This document shows, piece after piece, positions 24,648 to 32,782 of a stretch of DNA of 63,012 nucleotides. A program made the position numbers and the translations under genes. Every line of letters starts with the position of its first letter. Position 1 is the stretch's first letter. The notes under the pieces were generated by a model. That model ran no database searches and was not told the origin of the DNA. It worked only from the letters and a program-made list of their open reading frames with translations. This stretch comes from Elusimicrobia bacterium GWA2_69_24 (GTDB lineage Bacteria; Elusimicrobiota; Elusimicrobia; UBA1565): positions 1 to 63,012 of the forward strand of contig MGTY01000117.1 of assembly GCA_001799695.1 (NCBI GenBank), written 5' to 3'.

Positions 24648-25718
24648 ATGGCAAAAACAACCGTCCGCCGCCGCAAGTACCGCCCCCTCTGCGCCGGGCT
24701 CGAGATCACCCTGCGCTGCAACATGGCCTGCCTCCATTGCGGGTCGAGCGCCACGGGCCGGGAGCGGCCGGAGCACCTGAGCCACGCGGAGTGGCTCCAG
24801 GTCATCGACGAGCTCAAGCGCATCGGCACGCGCTACGTCACCCTCTCGGGCGGCGAGCCCTTCCTCTATCCCCGCTGGCGCGAGCTCGTGGAGCACATCC
24901 GCCGGCGCGGCATGCAGGCCAACTTCATCACCAACGGCTCCCGCATCAGCGAGGATGACGTCGTCTGGATGAAGCGGGCCGGGGTCCAGCACGTGGGCGT
25001 CAGCCTGGACGGCGACCAGGCGACCCACGACCGCATCCGCCGCCACCCCGGCTCCTTCCGCCGGATCATGGAGCTCTTCGCGCTCGGCCGCAAGCACGAT
25101 TTCAAGGTCCACGCGGTCACCTCCATCAACAAGGTGAACTTCCCCGTGCGCGAGCGCGTCCTGCGCATCATGCTGGAGCAAGGGGTCAAGCTCTGGCAGG
25201 TCCAGGTGGTCAACTCCTTCGGCCGAGCCGGCGTCCTGCGCGATAAGATGCTGCTCGCGCCCAAGCAGTACCTGCGGCTCTGCGACGACATCCGCCTCTG
25301 GCAGAAGGCCTGCGGCAAGCGCATCCGCATCGCGGCCGCGGACTCCATCGGCTACTGCCACCCGGTCACCGACGCCATTCTGGGCGACTGCGAGTGGCGC
25401 GGCTGCAACGCGGGCATGCACGTGGTCGGCGTCCAGGCCGACGGCTCGGTGCTGGGCTGCCTTTCTTTGCAGGCCCCGGACTTCGTCGCCGGCAACGTGC
25501 GCCGGCGGCGCCTCTCCGCCATCTGGAACGACGACTCCCGCTTCGCTTACACCCGGGGCTACGACGTCTCGCGCCTGGAGGGCGACTGCGCCGCCTGCGC
25601 CGCGGCGAAGAAGTGCAAGGCGGGCTGCCTGGGCATGGCCTATTCCGTGGACGGCAGCATCTACCGCAACTCGACCTGCTACCGCGGCCTCACGGCCAAA
25701 AAAACCGTCAAGGCATGA
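24648..25718 (+). CDS. Radical SAM/SPASM-type peptide maturase
   Basis: 356 aa. The radical SAM cluster motif is CNMACLHC (Cys24, Cys28, Cys31), followed by TLSGGEPFLYP (SAM-binding GGEP), FITNGSRIS, GVSLDGDQATHDRIR and VTSINKVN, all in canonical positions. The C-terminal ~110 residues have many cysteines in a SPASM-like arrangement: GDCEWRGCNAG, GSVLGCLSL, GNVRRRRLSAIWND, then CAACAAAKKCKAGC and a final TCYRG. SPASM enzymes carry auxiliary 4Fe-4S clusters and usually modify ribosomal peptides or enzyme side chains. The start has no Shine-Dalgarno and lies directly after a terminator-like hairpin. Its TGA overlaps the next ATG (ATGA at 25715-25718). Confidence 0.88.
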   Translation: MAKTTVRRRKYRPLCAGLEITLRCNMACLHCGSSATGRERPEHLSHAEWLQVIDELKRIGTRYVTLSGGEPFLYPRWRELVEHIRRRGMQANFITNGSRISEDDVVWMKRAGVQHVGVSLDGDQATHDRIRRHPGSFRRIMELFALGRKHDFKVHAVTSINKVNFPVRERVLRIMLEQGVKLWQVQVVNSFGRAGVLRDKMLLAPKQYLRLCDDIRLWQKACGKRIRIAAADSIGYCHPVTDAILGDCEWRGCNAGMHVVGVQADGSVLGCLSLQAPDFVAGNVRRRRLSAIWNDDSRFAYTRGYDVSRLEGDCAACAAAKKCKAGCLGMAYSVDGSIYRNSTCYRGLTAKKTVKA

Positions 25719-26896
25719 CTTTCGCGGAGGAGCTCCTCATCCAGGTCCTCGCCCTGGACCGGGCCTTCGCGGACCAGGAGCTCTTCCACGCCTACCTCGG
25801 TCCCCGGGACCTCAAGCCCGCCGCGGCCCGGATACCGCCGCTCAAGGCCCTGGCCGCCCTCAAGCGCCTGGAGGGGGAGCTCGACGCGCGGGGACCCGCG
25901 GACGACGCCCCGGGCTTCCGGCGCACCTACTACCGCGACTTCCTGGCCTGCGTCATCGCGCAGGCCGAGCTCTTCGCCTTCCGGCGCCGCCGTCCCTTCG
26001 TCCCCGCCATGACCGCGCTCATGGGGGCGCCCCCGCCGCCGCCCTTCGCGCTCGACGCGGAACTGCGCCGGGTCCGCGCGCACTTGCGGGCGGGGGGATA
26101 CTCCTCCATCGCCCGGTACAACCGCGAGAAGCGCAGGATCCGTTTCGCGGGCCGCCGCGAGCTGGAGCGGTTCGTGCGGGACATCCTGGACCGCGTGCGC
26201 GCGGACCTGCTGACCCGTTGCCGGGGCTTCTTCCCTTTCGACCTGCGCGGCCTGCTCGACCGCTCCCGGCTCTCCTTCATCCAGCCCCGCGCGGGCGAGC
26301 CGCCCTGCTTCTACCGCTACGAAGGGAACGGGGCCGGCACCGTGGGCATCGCCCTCCGGCGCGAGTTCTCCGAGAGCTACCTGCGCGGCTTCGTGCTCCA
26401 CGAGCTCATCCCCGGGCATCACCTTTACTACCTGCTCAAGCAGAGGCAGGTGGAACGGGGCGGCGCCGACCTGCTCCTCGGGGCGGACACCTTCTATTCC
26501 CCCGAGAACCCGGTCAACGAGGGCCTGGCCGTGTGCGCGGACCGCGTCTTCGGGCCCGTCCTGGAGGCCCCGGACTTCCTGGCCGTCCAGGTGGAGAAGT
26601 TCCTGCACCGGGCGTTCTACAACGCCTGGCACCGGGTGAACGTCCAGCGCCGTCCGGTCGGCCGCGCCATCGGGGAACTCCTGGCCCGCGAGGCCGGCTT
26701 CACCGCCGCGACCATTCGCTCCAAGTTCTCCTATCACACCCGCGTCGCCCGGCACTACGCCCCGGTCTACCCCATCGGCATCCGCCTCATCGAAGAGGCG
26801 ACCCAGGCACTGGACCGCCGCGCGCTTCCTTTGCTCTACTGCCAGCACTCCATGCGCACCCTGGCCAAGTTGACCCGAGCCCATGCGCCTTCCTGA
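25715..26896 (+). CDS. DUF885-like zinc metallopeptidase with HExxPGHH motif
   Basis: 393 aa. The catalytic motif is VLHELIPGHHLYYLL, with His229, Glu230 and His235, the pattern HExxPGHH of the DUF885 family. Downstream, NPVNEGLAVCADRVF supplies the likely third ligand Glu in the NEG motif. It is shorter than typical DUF885 proteins (~550 aa) and lacks a signal peptide, so it should act in the cytoplasm. Translation is coupled to the radical SAM gene (ATGA) and to the MFS gene (14-base overlap). In context it is a candidate leader peptidase releasing a modified core from the 33-aa peptide. That role is inferred; the catalytic motif is seen. Confidence 0.75.
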   Translation: MTFAEELLIQVLALDRAFADQELFHAYLGPRDLKPAAARIPPLKALAALKRLEGELDARGPADDAPGFRRTYYRDFLACVIAQAELFAFRRRRPFVPAMTALMGAPPPPPFALDAELRRVRAHLRAGGYSSIARYNREKRRIRFAGRRELERFVRDILDRVRADLLTRCRGFFPFDLRGLLDRSRLSFIQPRAGEPPCFYRYEGNGAGTVGIALRREFSESYLRGFVLHELIPGHHLYYLLKQRQVERGGADLLLGADTFYSPENPVNEGLAVCADRVFGPVLEAPDFLAVQVEKFLHRAFYNAWHRVNVQRRPVGRAIGELLAREAGFTAATIRSKFSYHTRVARHYAPVYPIGIRLIEEATQALDRRALPLLYCQHSMRTLAKLTRAHAPS

Positions 26897-28139
26897 GCGC
26901 GGCAGCCCCCAATACAAGTTCGGCGTGGTCGTCACGGCCCGTCTGACCTCCGTGTTCGGGACCTTCCTGAGCATGATGGCGCTCAACATCTTCATCCTCG
27001 AGCTGACCGGCTCGGTGGGCTGGGTCGGGATGGCCCTGGCCATCAAGGTCCTGGTCGGGATGCTCGCCACCCCTTTCATCGGCCACGCGGTGGACCGGCG
27101 CGACCGCAAGCGCCTCATGATCATCTCCGACTGCATCCTGGCCGCGGCCATGGTCCTGCTCACCGTCGTGCCCGACGCCTGGGCCAAGTACTACATCGTC
27201 TTCCTCATGGCCCTCCTGGGCGTCTTCTCCAGCCTCTTCGAGGTGGCCCTGAGCGCGGCCGTCCCCGAGATCCTGGGCACGCAGGACACGCTCAAGGCGA
27301 ACTCCTGGTTCCTGGGCGGGCGCAACCTCGTGGTGGGCGCCAGCGCCATCTGCGCCGTGGCCGCCAACATCTTCTTCAGGGGCTTCACGGTCATCTTCCT
27401 CATCGACGCCGCCACCTACCTGATCTCGGCCGCCGCGCTCTACACCTTGGACATCCGCACGGCCGGCGAGCGGCCCCCCGAGAAGCCGGAGGAGGGTCTG
27501 TTCTCCCGCATCCGCCGCGAGTTCGCGGAGGTGCGCGCCCTGGAGAACTCCCGGGTGGTGGCCCTGTTCCTCGCCGTGCTCTTCCTGGACACCTTCGCCA
27601 GCGGCTCCCACAACGTGGGCTTCCCGGTCTTCTCCCGTCTGCTCCAGCCGGCCAAACCGATGTACTTCTACGGTTTCATCCTCTTCTTCTGGGCCATGGG
27701 CAACATCGTGGGCATCTACCTGCTCAACAAGCAGGCCTGGCTCAGCCGCCTGCGGCCCGAGACGCTGTATCTCTCCTTCACCGCGCTGATGTCGGTGGGG
27801 ATGATCCTCATCTTCCAGACCAGCTCCCCCGTCTTCATCGCGAGCGCCGCGCTCCTGGCCGGGATGGGGGACGGCACCTACCAGACCTATTTCACCACCT
27901 ACGTCCAGCAGGTTCCCGACTCGGTGCGCGGGAAGGTGTTCGCCCTGAGCTCCTTCGCCCTGCGCACGGGCTTCGGCCTGGGCTACGCGGTGGTCCCGCT
28001 GGTCATGGCGCATCTGTCCGTGGGCCGTACCGTGCTGCTCTTCCACGGGACCACCCTGCTCATCCTCATCGCCCTGGTCCTGACCCCGGGCCTGCTGGTC
28101 CCGGCGGAAAGCGGCCGTCACATTTCCCAAACATCGTAA
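26883..28139 (+). CDS. MFS transporter (candidate exporter of the operon's product)
   Basis: 418 aa, strongly hydrophobic with about 12 transmembrane segments. The loop after TM2 has GHAVDRRDRKRLMIISD, close to MFS motif A (GxLaDrxGrkr). It resembles the MFS exporters of the macrolide/enterobactin-exporter type (TSVFGTFLSMMALNIFILEL at the N-terminus, GVFSSLFEVALSAAVPEI in the middle). It overlaps the peptidase gene by 14 bases and closes the operon, which suggests export (or import) of the small product made upstream. No substrate can be read from sequence. Confidence 0.85.
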   Translation: MRLPERGSPQYKFGVVVTARLTSVFGTFLSMMALNIFILELTGSVGWVGMALAIKVLVGMLATPFIGHAVDRRDRKRLMIISDCILAAAMVLLTVVPDAWAKYYIVFLMALLGVFSSLFEVALSAAVPEILGTQDTLKANSWFLGGRNLVVGASAICAVAANIFFRGFTVIFLIDAATYLISAAALYTLDIRTAGERPPEKPEEGLFSRIRREFAEVRALENSRVVALFLAVLFLDTFASGSHNVGFPVFSRLLQPAKPMYFYGFILFFWAMGNIVGIYLLNKQAWLSRLRPETLYLSFTALMSVGMILIFQTSSPVFIASAALLAGMGDGTYQTYFTTYVQQVPDSVRGKVFALSSFALRTGFGLGYAVVPLVMAHLSVGRTVLLFHGTTLLILIALVLTPGLLVPAESGRHISQTS

Positions 28140-28146
28140 AAATACG

Positions 28147-28233
28147 TATAATGGATATGCCCCGATTTCAAGCCGACTGCCAAGACAACAGCGCGCCGCG
28201 GGGTCAGTGGCCCCCCCATCGGCCCCGCGGCGC
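28147..28233 (+). promoter_or_regulatory. -10 box and leader hairpin upstream of the FKBP gene
   Basis: TATAAT at 28147-28152 with only a weak -35. The ~120-base leader holds a perfect 11-bp inverted repeat, GCGCCGCGGGG (28193-28203) and its complement (28223-28233). The hairpin could be a leader structure or the end of the MFS transcript; no T-tract follows. Confidence 0.4.
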
Positions 28234-28278
28234 CAGTGTCCTTCCCGAAGTCAAAGTCCCCGCCCCAAGGAGCCATCC

Positions 28279-28992
28279 ATGAGAATGATCGCCGTGCTGT
28301 CCATCCTGCTCGCCGCGCCGCTGTGGGCTGCCGACGCGCCGTCTCCCGCCGCCGTCGTGGAGCCGGTCCCCGCCGCCTCCGCGTTCCAGACCGATGAGGA
28401 GAAGGTCCTCTACGCCCTCGGGGTCTCCATGGGCGGCCGCATCGGCATGCTCTCCTTGACCCCCGCCGACATGAAGACCGTGGAGATCGGCTTCCGCGAC
28501 GGCGCGCTCGGCAAGGAGCCGCAGGTCGAGATGAACCTGTGGGGCCCCAAGATCAATGAGATGGCGCGCACTCGCGTCGAGGCCAAGGCCGCCAAGGAGA
28601 AGGAGGATTCCAAGGCTTCCCTGGAGAAGGCGGGCAAGGAGAAGGGCGCCAAGGTCACCGCCTCGGGGCTCATCTTCAAGGACGTGAAGGCCGGCAAGGG
28701 CGCGAGCCCCAAGCCGGAGGACACGGTGAAGGTCCACTACCACGGCACCCTCATCAGCGGCAAGGTATTCGACTCCTCCGTGCTCCGCGGCGAGCCCGCC
28801 GAGTTCCCGGTCAACCGGGTCGTGCCCTGCTGGACCGAGGCCCTGCAGCTGATGAAGGTCGGAGGGAAGGCGAAGCTGGTCTGCCCTTCCAAGATCGCCT
28901 ACGGCGACATGGGCTCGCCGCCGGACATCCCGGGCGGCGCGACCTTGATCTTCGAGGTCGAACTGCTCGAGATCCTCAAGCCCCAGCAGTAG
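28279..28992 (+). CDS. Exported FKBP-type peptidyl-prolyl cis-trans isomerase
   Basis: 237 aa from ATG 28279. A signal peptide covers residues 1-18 (MRMIAVLSILLAAPLWAA). Residues about 30-125 form the helical dimerisation region typical of FkpA/Mip (YALGVSMGGRIG, then a Lys/Glu-rich helix). Residues about 135-235 form the FKBP domain, with DTVKVHYHGTLISGKVFDSS, WTEALQLMKVGGKAKLVCPS, AYGD and a C-terminal LIFEVELLEI. It should assist folding of exported proteins in the periplasm. One aromatic pocket position differs from the usual pattern (VPCWTEALQ, normally VIPGWxEAL), which is minor. The 3' end overlaps the convergent pseudouridine synthase by 17 bases. Confidence 0.9.
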   Translation: MRMIAVLSILLAAPLWAADAPSPAAVVEPVPAASAFQTDEEKVLYALGVSMGGRIGMLSLTPADMKTVEIGFRDGALGKEPQVEMNLWGPKINEMARTRVEAKAAKEKEDSKASLEKAGKEKGAKVTASGLIFKDVKAGKGASPKPEDTVKVHYHGTLISGKVFDSSVLRGEPAEFPVNRVVPCWTEALQLMKVGGKAKLVCPSKIAYGDMGSPPDIPGGATLIFEVELLEILKPQQ

Positions 28993-29548
28993 ACAGCAGG
29001 GCCGCGCTTTCCGCGGCCGTCAGGAAGCGCCAGGCGCCGGAAGGCAGGTCGAGCTCCAGGCTCCCGACCGCCGTCCTCTTGAGCTCCAGGACCTTGAGGG
29101 GCGTCCCGAACTTGGGGTCCTGGAGCGCGCCGAACAGGCGGCGGATGTGGCGGTTCTTCCCCTCGTCCAGGACCACGCGCAGGCGCGTCTTGGGGCCGGC
29201 TCCGCCCAAGACCGCCGCGGAGCGGACCCGGCACAGGCCCGCGGGCGTCTGCACGCCGGCCCGGGCCCGGGCGAGGTGCTCTTCGGTGACCTTTCCGCGC
29301 ACCCAGACCTCATAGGTCTTGGGCCTCCCCCCGGGCCGGGTCAGCGCGTCCACGTCCCGCCCGTCCTTGGAAAACAGGAGCAGTCCCTTCGAGTCCAGGT
29401 CCAGCCGTCCGACGGGCATCCAGCCCTCGCGCCGCGCCCACTCGGGCAGGAGCGCGTAGACGGTCTTGCGGCCCCTCTCGTCGGAGGTCGTGACCACGCA
29501 GCCCTTGGGCTTGTGGAGCATGAGCAAGGACGGCCCGGCGGGAGGCAT
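28976..29548 (-). CDS. RsuA/RluB/RluE-family pseudouridine synthase
   Basis: 190 aa from ATG 29548. The N-terminus begins directly with the catalytic domain (LLMLHKPKGCVVTTSDERGR). The catalytic Asp lies in VGRLDLDSKGLLLFSKDG. Later conserved motifs are KTYEVWVRGKVTEE and EGKNRHIRRLFGAL. There is no S4 RNA-binding domain, as in RluE, which modifies 23S rRNA; that makes RluE the closest functional guess. It starts 2 bases after the stop of the upstream membrane-protein gene and ends overlapping the FKBP gene. Confidence 0.88.
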   Translation of the reverse strand: MPPAGPSLLMLHKPKGCVVTTSDERGRKTVYALLPEWARREGWMPVGRLDLDSKGLLLFSKDGRDVDALTRPGGRPKTYEVWVRGKVTEEHLARARAGVQTPAGLCRVRSAAVLGGAGPKTRLRVVLDEGKNRHIRRLFGALQDPKFGTPLKVLELKRTAVGSLELDLPSGAWRFLTAAESAALLSTAGA

Positions 29549-29550
29549 GG

Positions 29551-29943
29551 CTATAGCTTCTTGAAGCGGGTGGGCAGTCCCGACAGGAGCAGGATGGCCG
29601 TCCCCACCGCCGTCCCGGCCACCGGGTAGGGAACTCCGGCCGCCAGGGCCCCCAAAAAGGCCTTGAAATACGCCGCCCGCCGCTGGTCGCCGTAATAGAG
29701 CTGGATGCGCGACACGATCCAGAACACCGCCGCGAATGTGAACAGGCTGACCACCGGCGCGAGGACCATCCCCGTCGGGAGCTCGATGCCGAAGGCCAGC
29801 CAATCCGCGCCCAGGATGACGAAGCCGCTGTAGGGGTGGAAGAAGGTCTTGAGGCGGCGCTCGGGCTCGCGGGCCGACTCGGGGATGCGGCCCACGATCT
29901 CCGCTTCCACGGGCTCGTCCGGGTCCCTGTTGGGATCGTCCAT
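29551..29943 (-). CDS. Small membrane protein of unknown function
   Basis: 130 aa. The N-terminal 45 residues are acidic and soluble (DDPNRDPDEPVEAEIVGRIP), followed by two or three hydrophobic segments (about 43-58, 62-78 and 98-120). It is presumably inner membrane. The gene ends 2 bases upstream of the pseudouridine synthase start, so they form one transcription unit. No family is recognised. Confidence 0.6.
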   Translation of the reverse strand: MDDPNRDPDEPVEAEIVGRIPESAREPERRLKTFFHPYSGFVILGADWLAFGIELPTGMVLAPVVSLFTFAAVFWIVSRIQLYYGDQRRAAYFKAFLGALAAGVPYPVAGTAVGTAILLLSGLPTRFKKL

Positions 29944-29990
29944 AGGGATAGTTTACATGATGGGCCGCATGGTATCATGCGCTTACTGCC

Positions 29991-31934
29991 ATGGATACCA
30001 GAATAAGCCTGCCGACAGTGGCCTTGGGCCTCTTCCTTGCAGCGACCGCCGCGTCCTCGGCGTTCGCCGCCGCGAACGAAACCGTCTACAAGCCGGATTC
30101 GAACGCCCCGCGCGCATCGGTGCCCGAGAAGTACAAGTGGGACGTGAGCGGGTTCTTCAAGGACAGCGCGGCCTGGAGCGCCGCCTTCGTGGAGGCCGAG
30201 AAGGATATCCTGGTCCTCAACGCCTTCAAAGGCTCCCTGGGCGAGGCTAAGTATCTCAAACCCTGCCTGGAGGACTACTTCAAGGCCCGTCAGCAGGTGG
30301 ACCGGCTCTCCGCGTACGCGAACATGAAGGCCTCGGAGGACGACTCCTTGCTCCCCTACCAGGAGATGAGCCAGCGCGCGCTCGGCCTGGGCAACCGCTT
30401 CCGCTCCGACGCCTCCTTCATCCGCCAGGAGCTGCTGCGGCTGGATGAGGACGCGGCCGCCAAGCTGCTGGCCGACGAGTCCTTGGCCCCCTATCGCGCC
30501 TACATCACGGACCTGCGCCGCCGCCGCTCGCGCCTGCTGGGCACCGAGGCCGAGCGGGTGCTCAGCCTCGCGGGCGAGCATCTCTGGGCCGAGACCGACT
30601 TGAACGAGATCCCCTCCGACATCGAGCAGGTCTTCAAGGCCGTGAAGAAGGACATCCAGCTCCCCAAGGTGAAGGACGAGGACGGCAAGGAAGTCCAGCT
30701 GACCTTCTCCAACTACGAGAAGTACCGCGCCTCCAAGAAGCGCGAGGTGCGCAAGGGCGCGGTCGAAGCCTTCCTCGGGGCGCTCTCCAAGTACGAGGCC
30801 ATCCTGGCCGCCACCCTGGGCGGCGAGGTCAAGCGTGACGTGTTCATGGCCCGGGCGCGCGGCTACGACCGCTCTATCGAGGCCTACCTTGACCGCCAGG
30901 ACGTGCCCCCGTCCGTGGCCGAGAACCTGGTGGCCTCGGTACACCAGAACTTGGGCCCGCTCCACCGCTACGTGGAATTACGGAAGAAGATACTCGGCCT
31001 CAAGGACCTGCACCTCTACGACCTCTACACCGCGCTGGTCCCCTCGGCCGACGCGGCCATCCCCTACGAGGCCGGGTTGGAGGACATCAAGGACGCGCTC
31101 GAGCCCATGGGCGAGGGCTACGTGTCCGCGCTGTTCGGCAAGGACATGCTCGGCCGGGGCATGGTGGACGTCTACCCCAGCAAGGGCAAGGACTCCGGCG
31201 CCTTCGCCCTGTCCGCGTGGGGCTTCCCGCCCATGGTGCTCCTCAACTACCAGGACGACATCAAGGACGTCTCGACCGCGGCGCACGAGCTGGGCCACGC
31301 CATGCACGCCAAGCTCAACATCGCGGCCCAGCCCATCCAGGACTCGGGCTACTCCTCGCTCATCGCCGAGACCGCCTCGACGACCAACGAGATGATGCTC
31401 GCCCGGCACCTCATCGCCAAGTACCAGGGCAACGACAAGATGCAGCTGTACATCCTGGGGCGGCTGGTCGAGTCCATCCGGACCACCATCTACCGGCAGG
31501 CGCTGTTCACCGAGTTCGAGCTCAAGGTCCACGGCTACGCGGAGGAGGGGACGCCGATCACCGCGGAGCTCCTCAACAAGACCTACGCGGACCTGGTGAA
31601 GCTCTACTATGGCCCCGGCTTCACGGTGGACAAGGACGACGGCGCGGAGTGGTCCTACATCCCGCACTTCTACTGGAAGCACTACGTGTACAGCTACGCC
31701 TGCGGCCTGGCCAGCGGCATCTCCTTCTCGGAGAAGATCGTGGCCGGCGACACCGCGACCCGGGACCGCTATCTGGCCATGCTGGCCAAGCCCCGGGAGG
31801 CCCACCCCGTGGACATCATGCGGGAGGCGGGCGTGGACCTGCTCAAGCCCGAGGCCCTGAAGGCGGCGGCCAAGCTCATGGACGAGACCCTCACCGAGAT
31901 GGAAGGGCTGGTCGCCAAGCAGTCCAAGCCATAG
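29991..31934 (+). CDS. pepF: Exported M3B oligoendopeptidase F-like metallopeptidase
   Basis: 647 aa. The zinc site is AAHELGHAMHAKLN, HExxH at 432-436, followed by SLIAETASTTNEMML with the third ligand Glu, as in the thimet/oligoendopeptidase F (M3B) family. Further family marks are GGEVKRDVFMARARGYDRSI and the C-terminal FYWKHYVYSYACGLASGISF. The N-terminus carries a signal-like segment (LPTVALGLFLAATAASSAFA), whereas most PepF proteins are cytoplasmic, so this one probably cleaves peptides in the periplasm. It shares a bidirectional terminator with the convergent cold-shock gene. Confidence 0.9.
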   Translation: MDTRISLPTVALGLFLAATAASSAFAAANETVYKPDSNAPRASVPEKYKWDVSGFFKDSAAWSAAFVEAEKDILVLNAFKGSLGEAKYLKPCLEDYFKARQQVDRLSAYANMKASEDDSLLPYQEMSQRALGLGNRFRSDASFIRQELLRLDEDAAAKLLADESLAPYRAYITDLRRRRSRLLGTEAERVLSLAGEHLWAETDLNEIPSDIEQVFKAVKKDIQLPKVKDEDGKEVQLTFSNYEKYRASKKREVRKGAVEAFLGALSKYEAILAATLGGEVKRDVFMARARGYDRSIEAYLDRQDVPPSVAENLVASVHQNLGPLHRYVELRKKILGLKDLHLYDLYTALVPSADAAIPYEAGLEDIKDALEPMGEGYVSALFGKDMLGRGMVDVYPSKGKDSGAFALSAWGFPPMVLLNYQDDIKDVSTAAHELGHAMHAKLNIAAQPIQDSGYSSLIAETASTTNEMMLARHLIAKYQGNDKMQLYILGRLVESIRTTIYRQALFTEFELKVHGYAEEGTPITAELLNKTYADLVKLYYGPGFTVDKDDGAEWSYIPHFYWKHYVYSYACGLASGISFSEKIVAGDTATRDRYLAMLAKPREAHPVDIMREAGVDLLKPEALKAAAKLMDETLTEMEGLVAKQSKP

Positions 31935-31953
31935 GGTCGGCGGCCGTCCGGGC

Positions 31954-31993
31954 AAAGAAAAACCCCGCGCCGTGAGGCGCGGGGTTTCTTTGG
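31954..31993. terminator. Bidirectional intrinsic terminator
   Basis: AAAGAAAAACCCCGCGCC, a GTGA loop, then GGCGCGGGGTTTCTTT: a perfect GC-rich stem flanked by A and T runs, so it can terminate both the pepF transcript and the convergent cold-shock transcript. Confidence 0.92.
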
Positions 31994-32009
31994 TTCAGGC
32001 TCGGTACGC

Positions 32010-32213
32010 TTAGCCCAGGGCCTTCACGTTCGCGGCGCGCGGTCCCTTCTGGGACTGCTCGACGTCGAACTCGACCTCTTGGTTCTCGGCCAGGGTCTTG
32101 AAACCCGAGGCCTGGATGCTGGTGTGGTGGACGAAGAGGTCCTTCGAGCCGTCTTCGGGGGTGATGAAGCCGAACCCCTTCTGATCATTGAACCACTTGA
32201 CTTTGCCTTTCAT
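32010..32213 (-). CDS. Cold-shock domain protein (CspA family)
   Basis: 67 aa, one complete cold-shock domain. It begins [20 protein letters not shown], with RNP1 (KGFGFI) at 12-17 and RNP2 (LFVHH) at 26-30, and ends with the usual [10 protein letters not shown]. It binds single-stranded RNA and DNA and acts as an RNA chaperone. A long leader (about 110 bases from the putative -10 at 32327-32332) precedes it, as is common for csp genes whose mRNA folding responds to temperature. It shares its terminator with pepF. Confidence 0.95.
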   Translation of the reverse strand: MKGKVKWFNDQKGFGFITPEDGSKDLFVHHTSIQASGFKTLAENQEVEFDVEQSQKGPRAANVKALG

Positions 32214-32332
32214 TGTATTCCTATACCCTTATTGTAAGCTTTTGGATTTGAGCTGCGAATTGTCGCTGGTGGGAACGTCTAACCTTGAAGTGCGTCTGCA
32301 TCGCTGGGCTTAAGCCTACATATAGAGTATAG
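32214..32332 (-). promoter_or_regulatory. Cold-shock gene promoter (-10) and long 5' leader
   Basis: On the minus strand TATACT (complement of 32327-32332) follows a TGTG extended -10. The untranslated leader would be about 105-110 bases and AT-rich near the start codon. The leader assignment follows knowledge of csp genes; the -10 is seen. Confidence 0.45.
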
Positions 32333-32368
32333 CACATATCCCGGGGGGTGGATTGTGTAAAATACCCC

Positions 32369-32767
32369 ATGAGCCGCCCCCGTCTCCCCCGGTATTACGC
32401 CCTTTTGGCAGTTGTTTCGGCCTTCCTCGCCTGCTCCCTGGCCGGGATCAAGCAGGTCGTTCCGGTGGATGCCGACGCCCTCATCAAGGCCCCCGGAACC
32501 ATGCTCATCGATGTCCGGACCCCCGAAGAGTACGCCGCGGGCCATCTGGAAGGGGCCCGGCTCATGCCCCTCAACGAGCTCGGGGAGCGGCTGGGCAAGA
32601 TGAACGAGGGCAAGTCCACCCCGGTCGTGGTCTATTGCCGCTCCGGCCACCGTTCCGGCATCGGCAGCGCCATCATGAAGGACAAGGGCTGGACCGAGGT
32701 GCTCAACCTCGAGGGCGGCATCCTGGCCTGGACCGCCGCCGGCCTCCCGGTCATCAAGGAAAAGTAG
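32369..32767 (+). CDS. Exported rhodanese-like sulfurtransferase
   Basis: 132 aa from ATG 32369. A hydrophobic N-terminus (YYALLAVVSAFLACSLAG) could be a signal peptide or an imperfect lipobox (FLAC), so the protein is probably periplasmic or lipid-anchored. One rhodanese domain follows: LIDVRTPEEYAAGHLEGA, then the active-site loop VVYCRSGHRS with the catalytic Cys, then GWTEVLNLEGGILAWTAAG. It binds persulfide sulfur or acts as a thiol carrier; the acceptor is unknown. It lies 15 bases upstream of the methyltransferase-like gene and is probably co-transcribed. Confidence 0.85.
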   Translation: MSRPRLPRYYALLAVVSAFLACSLAGIKQVVPVDADALIKAPGTMLIDVRTPEEYAAGHLEGARLMPLNELGERLGKMNEGKSTPVVVYCRSGHRSGIGSAIMKDKGWTEVLNLEGGILAWTAAGLPVIKEK

Positions 32768-32782
32768 GCTTTCCCCCAGCGC

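Noticed and set aside
32214-32332. Riboswitch in the cold-shock leader
   Set aside because: No recognised aptamer pattern; a temperature-sensitive leader is the simpler explanation.
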